Below are positions 7,348 to 7,804 of a DNA stretch of 7,804 bases, piece by piece. The number at the start of each line of letters is the position of its first letter. Position 1 is the stretch's first letter. The notes under the pieces are model-generated. The model searched no databases. It saw only the letters and a list, made by a program, of their open reading frames with translations, and was not told the origin of the DNA. Origin of the DNA: Bacteroidota bacterium (lineage in GTDB: Bacteria > Bacteroidota > Bacteroidia > Chitinophagales > Chitinophagaceae); NCBI GenBank assembly GCA_030831005.1, contig JAURLW010000090.1, positions 1 to 7,804 on the forward strand, given 5' to 3'. A program made the position numbers and the translations under genes.

Positions 7348-7454
7348 ACTTAAAATAACTGTTTAAAGAATAAGACTTGTTAATTCAACATTAAAATTGA
7401 CGAATATGGGCTTATTTAGCCTACTTTATAGTTCCATTTTTTAAAATGAAAGAG

Positions 7455-7462
7455 TACATTTG
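7455..7462 (+). promoter_or_regulatory. Bacteroidota-type -7 element for dut
   Basis: TACATTTG is an exact match to TAnnTTTG, 15 bp before the dut ATG. Start of transcription about 5-8 bp downstream would leave a leader of only about 8-10 nt. No clear -33 TTTG is seen. Together with the minus-strand element at 7340-7347, this makes the 168-bp gap between the GH3 gene and dut a divergent promoter region. The rest of the gap is AT-rich and shows no further recognisable site. Confidence 0.6.
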
Positions 7463-7477
7463 TAAAGCTTTTATTGT

Positions 7478-7804
7478 ATGAAAACACGCGTAAAGATTAT
7501 CAACAAATCCAATCATCCCCTACCTTCTTACCAAACATCTGGTTCGGCAGGAATGGACTTGCGTGCTAACCTAATGGAACCTGTTGAATTAAAGCCTTTG
7601 GAACGCAAACTAATCCCCACAGGGCTATTTATTGCATTACCAGACATGCACGAAGCACAAATCAGACCAAGAAGTGGTTTGGCAATAAAAAAAGGATTAA
7701 CTATTGTAAATACACCAGGAACCATAGACGCAGATTATAGAGGTGAATTAATGATACCTATGATTAATCTATCAAATGAAGCGCAGATTATAGAAGACGG
7801 CGAT
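7478..7804 (+). CDS. dut: dUTP diphosphatase (dUTPase), 3' partial
   Basis: This is an open frame of 109 codons running off the right edge. Trimeric dUTPases are usually about 145-150 residues, so about three quarters is present. It hydrolyses dUTP to dUMP and pyrophosphate, keeping uracil out of DNA and feeding thymidylate synthesis. Conserved motif 1 is AGMDLRA (24-30), motif 2 RPRSGLA (63-69), and motif 3 NTPGTIDADYRGE (78-90) with the catalytic Asp84. Motif 4 starts near INLSN (96-100), and the sequence ends just before its expected conserved GDRIAQ. Motif 5 lies beyond the window. The ATG at 7478 puts the usual short stretch (KVKIINKS-like) before motif 1. It is transcribed divergently from the GH3 operon. 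Confidence 0.97.
   Translation, partial: MKTRVKIINKSNHPLPSYQTSGSAGMDLRANLMEPVELKPLERKLIPTGLFIALPDMHEAQIRPRSGLAIKKGLTIVNTPGTIDADYRGELMIPMINLSNEAQIIEDGD

Noticed and set aside
7408..7422. Small inverted repeat GGCT-TATTT-AGCC in the intergenic gap
   Set aside because: The stem is only 4 bp plus one wobble pair with no following T-tract; it is too weak to call a terminator or operator.
7446..7481. An 11-codon upstream frame (MKEYICKAFIV) whose TGA overlaps the dut ATG as ATGA
   Set aside because: It contains the likely -7 promoter element (7455-7462), so its start codon would lie upstream of the transcription start. The overlap is probably chance, unless an additional upstream promoter exists.
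7528..7725. A 65-codon minus-strand open frame
   Set aside because: It is antisense to conserved dUTPase motifs 1-3 and has no recognisable features.

Overview
The window comes from an AT-rich chromosome, most likely of a member of the Bacteroidota. I base this on family-level resemblance of the proteins, on intergenic elements matching the Bacteroidota -7 promoter consensus TAnnTTTG, and on the absence of clear Shine-Dalgarno sequences before the genes. No RNA genes, mobile elements, CRISPR arrays or phage genes are visible. Coding density is very high. The longest gap is the 168 bp between the divergent genes near the right end.

Layout. (a) Positions 1-2282, plus strand: the 3' part of a B12-binding radical SAM protein whose 5' end lies off the window, followed with no gap and in the same frame by an RluE-type 23S rRNA pseudouridine synthase that starts at TTG. 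(b) Positions 2285-3616, minus strand: a DEAD-box RNA helicase. It converges on (a) with only 2 bp between the stop codons, and both stops lie in or on the edge of a 12-bp palindrome. (c) Positions 3642-7309, minus strand: an apparent three-gene operon reading GH3-family acyl-adenylating enzyme, RmlC-like sugar epimerase, ALDH7-type aldehyde dehydrogenase. It has a promoter-like element upstream (7340-7347) and a strong intrinsic terminator downstream (3642-3669). (d) From 7478, plus strand: the start of dut (dUTPase), cut by the right edge after 109 codons and preceded by its own promoter-like element (7455-7462).

How the genes relate. The rSAM/rluE pair and dut are probably independent of the central operon. 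RluE and the DEAD-box helicase both act on RNA or ribosomes, but they are transcribed towards each other. The GH3, RmlC-like and ALDH7 genes are spaced by 1 bp and 17 bp and share one promoter and terminator, so they are probably co-expressed. No known pathway links an acyl-acid amido synthetase, a nucleotide-sugar epimerase and an aminoadipate-semialdehyde dehydrogenase. That operon is the best candidate here for unexplored biochemistry. I see no clear evidence of a wholly new kind of system; most of the window is ordinary chromosomal genes with a few unusual details.
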